From assembly GCF_002355735.1 (NCBI RefSeq), contig NZ_AP014879.1:744001-808000 (forward strand): DNA of 64,000 bases, in the 5' to 3' direction. Below, in pieces: positions 62,129 to 64,000 of the stretch. Source of the stretch: Sulfuricaulis limicola (GTDB lineage: Bacteria; Pseudomonadota; Gammaproteobacteria; Acidiferrobacterales; Sulfurifustaceae). A program made the translations under genes and the position numbers. The notes under the pieces are model-generated. The model was not told the DNA's origin, ran no database searches, and worked only from the letters and a program-made list of their open reading frames with translations. The first letter of the stretch is position 1. Every line of letters begins with the position of its first letter.

Positions 62129-63118
62129 TCAGGCCAGCGCGCCGCCGCAACTGCTCCCGGCACCGGCAGTGCAGCCGAGGCAGTGGGAGTCCACCGCAAT
62201 CACTTCATCGGTCAGGCTCTTCATATCGATATCCCACAGGTGACGATGAGGTTTGTCCCCCAGCGGCAGATCGAGCATCTGGTTGAAATCGCAGTCGTAC
62301 ACCTGGCCGAGCCAGTCAACACTTATTAAGTGCCGGCACATCAGACCCGGAATCGTCGCGGGGTTGAAGTTTTGCTCCAGCAGTAGCAGGTAGCTGTCGA
62401 ACTGGCCGGTGCGCTCGAGGAAATGCGCGAAACGGTTGATCGGCAGGTTGGTGATGGTGATGAGGCGCGAGAAAACGACGCCGAAATCCTCTCGCAGCCG
62501 CTGTTTGTAATCGGCTTCCAGTTTTTCCTGCGCGCCCGGCAGGAACGCGCCGCCGGGGTTGTACACCAGGTCCAGCGCCAGCGTGGCGTCGCGCCCGTAA
62601 CCCGCGGCATTCAGGCGTTGCAGGGCCTCGATGCTCTTTTCGAACACGCCATCGCCGCGCTGGGCGTCCACGTTTTTTTGCGTATAGCAGGGCAGGGAAC
62701 AGACCAGGCGGATTTTGCGCTGCGCGTACCACGCAGCCAAATCCTCCTGGCCGGTTTCGAGCAGGACCGTGAGATTGCAACGCACGGTGACATGAGCGCC
62801 TTGCGCGAGGAAGCCATCGATGAAGCGGCGAAAATCCGGATTGATCTCGGGCGCGCCGCCGGTGATGTCCACCGCCGAAATGCCGGCGGTTTCGGCCCAG
62901 CCGAGGATCTTTTCCATGGTGCCCCAGGCCATGATTTCGGTGCGCTTGGGGCCGGCATCCACATGGCAATGATGGCAGGCCTGGTTGCACAGGCGGCCGA
63001 CGTTGACCTGCAATTCGCGCAGCCGGTCGCGCTTCAGCGGGCCCAGGCCATGCCGGTCGAGACAGCCGTCGAAAGACGGCCCGGATGCGGCTTTTATTTT
63101 TACGGCGGTTTGCGGCAT
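62129..63118 (-). CDS. arsS: arsenosugar biosynthesis radical SAM protein ArsS
   Basis: A 329-residue radical SAM enzyme. The cluster motif is LCNQACHHCHVDAGPKR (CxxxCxxC), preceded by ELQVNVG. ITGGAPEINPDFRRF is the GGxPE-type SAM site. The C-terminal DUF3641-type domain has MCRHLISVDWLGQVYDCDFNQML and ends HCLGCTAGAGSSCGG with four cysteines, typical of ArsS. ArsS is thought to add the 5-deoxyadenosyl group to methylated arsenic. No in-frame TGA is used, so this is the cysteine form rather than the selenoprotein form. No arsM is seen in the window. Confidence 0.93.
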   Translation of the reverse strand: MPQTAVKIKAASGPSFDGCLDRHGLGPLKRDRLRELQVNVGRLCNQACHHCHVDAGPKRTEIMAWGTMEKILGWAETAGISAVDITGGAPEINPDFRRFIDGFLAQGAHVTVRCNLTVLLETGQEDLAAWYAQRKIRLVCSLPCYTQKNVDAQRGDGVFEKSIEALQRLNAAGYGRDATLALDLVYNPGGAFLPGAQEKLEADYKQRLREDFGVVFSRLITITNLPINRFAHFLERTGQFDSYLLLLEQNFNPATIPGLMCRHLISVDWLGQVYDCDFNQMLDLPLGDKPHRHLWDIDMKSLTDEVIAVDSHCLGCTAGAGSSCGGALA

Positions 63119-63137
63119 GGGCGGCGGATTTTCCCGG

Positions 63138-63590
63138 TTACGATTTCATCCATTTCCGGCGGATGAAATGGTCAAGCGAAATCTTGCCCGGTCCGTGCAG
63201 CAAAGTCACCATCAACAGGATTCCCCAGTAGACATGATCCTTGAGCCCGGCCTCGCCGAGGCCGGGATAGGAAATGACCGCGATGATGTTGAAGATGAAC
63301 AGGCTCGCGGCGCTGAAGCGGGTGGCCAGGCCGATGACCAGCAATACCGGAAAGAACAGCTCGACGCCCGTGCCCAGTATTGCTGCGGCTTGCGGCGCCA
63401 GCAGGGGGACCTTGAATTCATAGGTGAAGAGATCCAGCGTGGATTGCCAGTCGTGCAGCGCGGCTATGCCGGACTTCCAGAAGACGTTGGCGACCCAGAA
63501 GCGCACGGTGAAATCGATAAGCGGACTGACGGAATCGAGCCAGCGGATGACGGGCGCTACCAGTCGTGCGGTGCTTTGGGCCAGTGCCAT
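63138..63590 (-). CDS. DoxX-family membrane protein
   Basis: A 150-residue four-helix protein from the ATG at 63590 (AGGAGA just upstream). It has VRFWVANVFWKSGIAALHDW, PQAAAILGTGVELFFPVLLVIGLATRFSAASLFIFNIIAVISYPGL and DHVYWGILLMVTLLHGPGKISLDHFI, a normal DoxX layout. It ends 19 bp before arsS on the same strand and probably shares its transcript. DoxX proteins also occur as the fourth member of bufferin operons, but this one is 27 kb from bufABC. Its function is not certain. Confidence 0.88.
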   Translation of the reverse strand: MALAQSTARLVAPVIRWLDSVSPLIDFTVRFWVANVFWKSGIAALHDWQSTLDLFTYEFKVPLLAPQAAAILGTGVELFFPVLLVIGLATRFSAASLFIFNIIAVISYPGLGEAGLKDHVYWGILLMVTLLHGPGKISLDHFIRRKWMKS

Positions 63591-63710
63591 GGGTTCTCCT
63601 GACGGTTTGTTTTTGCGCCGGTGATTGCCGGTCGGACAAGGATTGGCCAATCAGACCCGGCGGCCCGGTAAAAGTTTCGACCGGTTCGTTCCCCGGAAAG
63701 ACCGCTGGTT

Positions 63711-64000
63711 CTATGTTTCGGAAGTCAAACGACGCAGGCAGTCGAAATACACCGTTTCCTGCGGCGCGGTTTTCTGGCGGTTCGCCTGCCACAGCATCTC
63801 GCCGAGGCATTCCATCATACGGTGCTGGACCGCGTGTTCATCCGGGTGCCGGCTCAGGAGTTTCTGGTAAGCGCCGCGGATCCCCGGCGGCTGGTCGATG
63901 GAGAGTTGTTCCTCGATGGCGATGTGCATGCCCAGGTGCAGGAACGGGTTGGTCTCGCCCGCTTCCGGAAAATAATCGCGCTCACGCGCCGCCTCGGATT
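63711..64000 (-). CDS. DUF1841 family protein, cut by window edge
   Basis: The C-terminal 96 or so residues of a minus-strand gene whose start lies beyond 64000. SEAARERDYFPEAGETNPFLHLGMHIAIEEQLSIDQPPGIRGAYQKLL and HRMMECLGEMLWQ, then YFDCLRRL, match the DUF1841 family (complete proteins are about 140 residues). The function is unknown. A shorter frame starting at 63929 is an internal ATG, not the real start. Confidence 0.85.
   Translation of the reverse strand, partial: SEAARERDYFPEAGETNPFLHLGMHIAIEEQLSIDQPPGIRGAYQKLLSRHPDEHAVQHRMMECLGEMLWQANRQKTAPQETVYFDCLRRLTSET

Noticed and set aside
62129-63118. ArsS as a selenoprotein
   Set aside because: Some ArsS proteins use UGA-encoded selenocysteine, but this frame runs uninterrupted with cysteines at the motif positions and an ordinary stop codon, so no recoding is needed.
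63138-63590. DoxX protein as the missing fourth bufferin gene (BufD)
   Set aside because: It is 27 kb away and sits 19 bp from arsS on the same strand. Operon context favours the arsenosugar cluster.

Overview
The window reads as a chromosomal segment of a GC-rich gammaproteobacterium, probably a sulfur-oxidising member (Chromatiales/Acidiferrobacterales type). Three things point that way: a dapA-bamC pair and gammaproteobacterial-style housekeeping genes; a DsrS-like protein, a DsrC-family protein and a fused sulfate adenylyltransferase/APS kinase; and a homodimeric pyruvate dehydrogenase whose E3 carries its own lipoyl domain. This taxonomic placement is inference, since no rRNA gene is present. 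I see no prophage, insertion sequence, CRISPR array, tRNA or rRNA.

Left part (1-13.4 kb): an archease gene and a complete AmmeMemoRadiSam set (AmrS divergent from AmrB and AmrA). Next comes an overlapping trio of phosphoribosyltransferase, dienelactone-hydrolase-like enzyme and COG2187-type kinase-like protein, two small lipoproteins, and a divergent PRPP-synthetase paralog. Several small conserved proteins of unknown role follow, then a GalT-type nucleotidylyltransferase, dapA, bamC and a metallo-beta-lactamase-fold hydrolase.

Middle (13.5-34 kb): purL, a repeat-rich gap, small membrane or stress proteins, the oxidative pentose-phosphate genes gnd-zwf-pgl, a lytic transglycosylase, a MoxR ATPase/VWA protein/DsrS operon, the potassium transporter kup, a cysteine-free DsrC homolog, an Atm1-type ABC exporter and a tandem thioredoxin.

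The most interesting locus (34.3-36.9 kb) is a minus-strand bufferin-type RiPP operon. A secreted six-cysteine precursor is followed by an MNIO (DUF692) maturase, a DUF2063 partner and a DsbB-like thiol oxidase. A terminator-like hairpin lies between precursor and maturase.

Right part (37-64 kb): ettA, a FimX-like REC-PAS-GGDEF-EAL protein with degenerate motifs, the sat-cysC fusion, an orphan ABC ATPase, argF-argD, a CHASE2 membrane protein, an M17 aminopeptidase, aceE-aceF-lpdA, argG-ppnP-gloA, and arsenosugar-type genes (two glycosyltransferases and ArsS) followed by a DoxX protein and a truncated DUF1841 gene at the window edge.

Several intergenic repeat families recur. One is an ACAGGATT inverted repeat whose edge supplies the stop codons of gnd and argF. 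One is a CTTTCTTTGC hairpin element whose three copies keep perfect pairing despite base changes. One is a CGTCATTCC-type mirror repeat. Many long antisense ORFs here are GC-codon artefacts and were left out.
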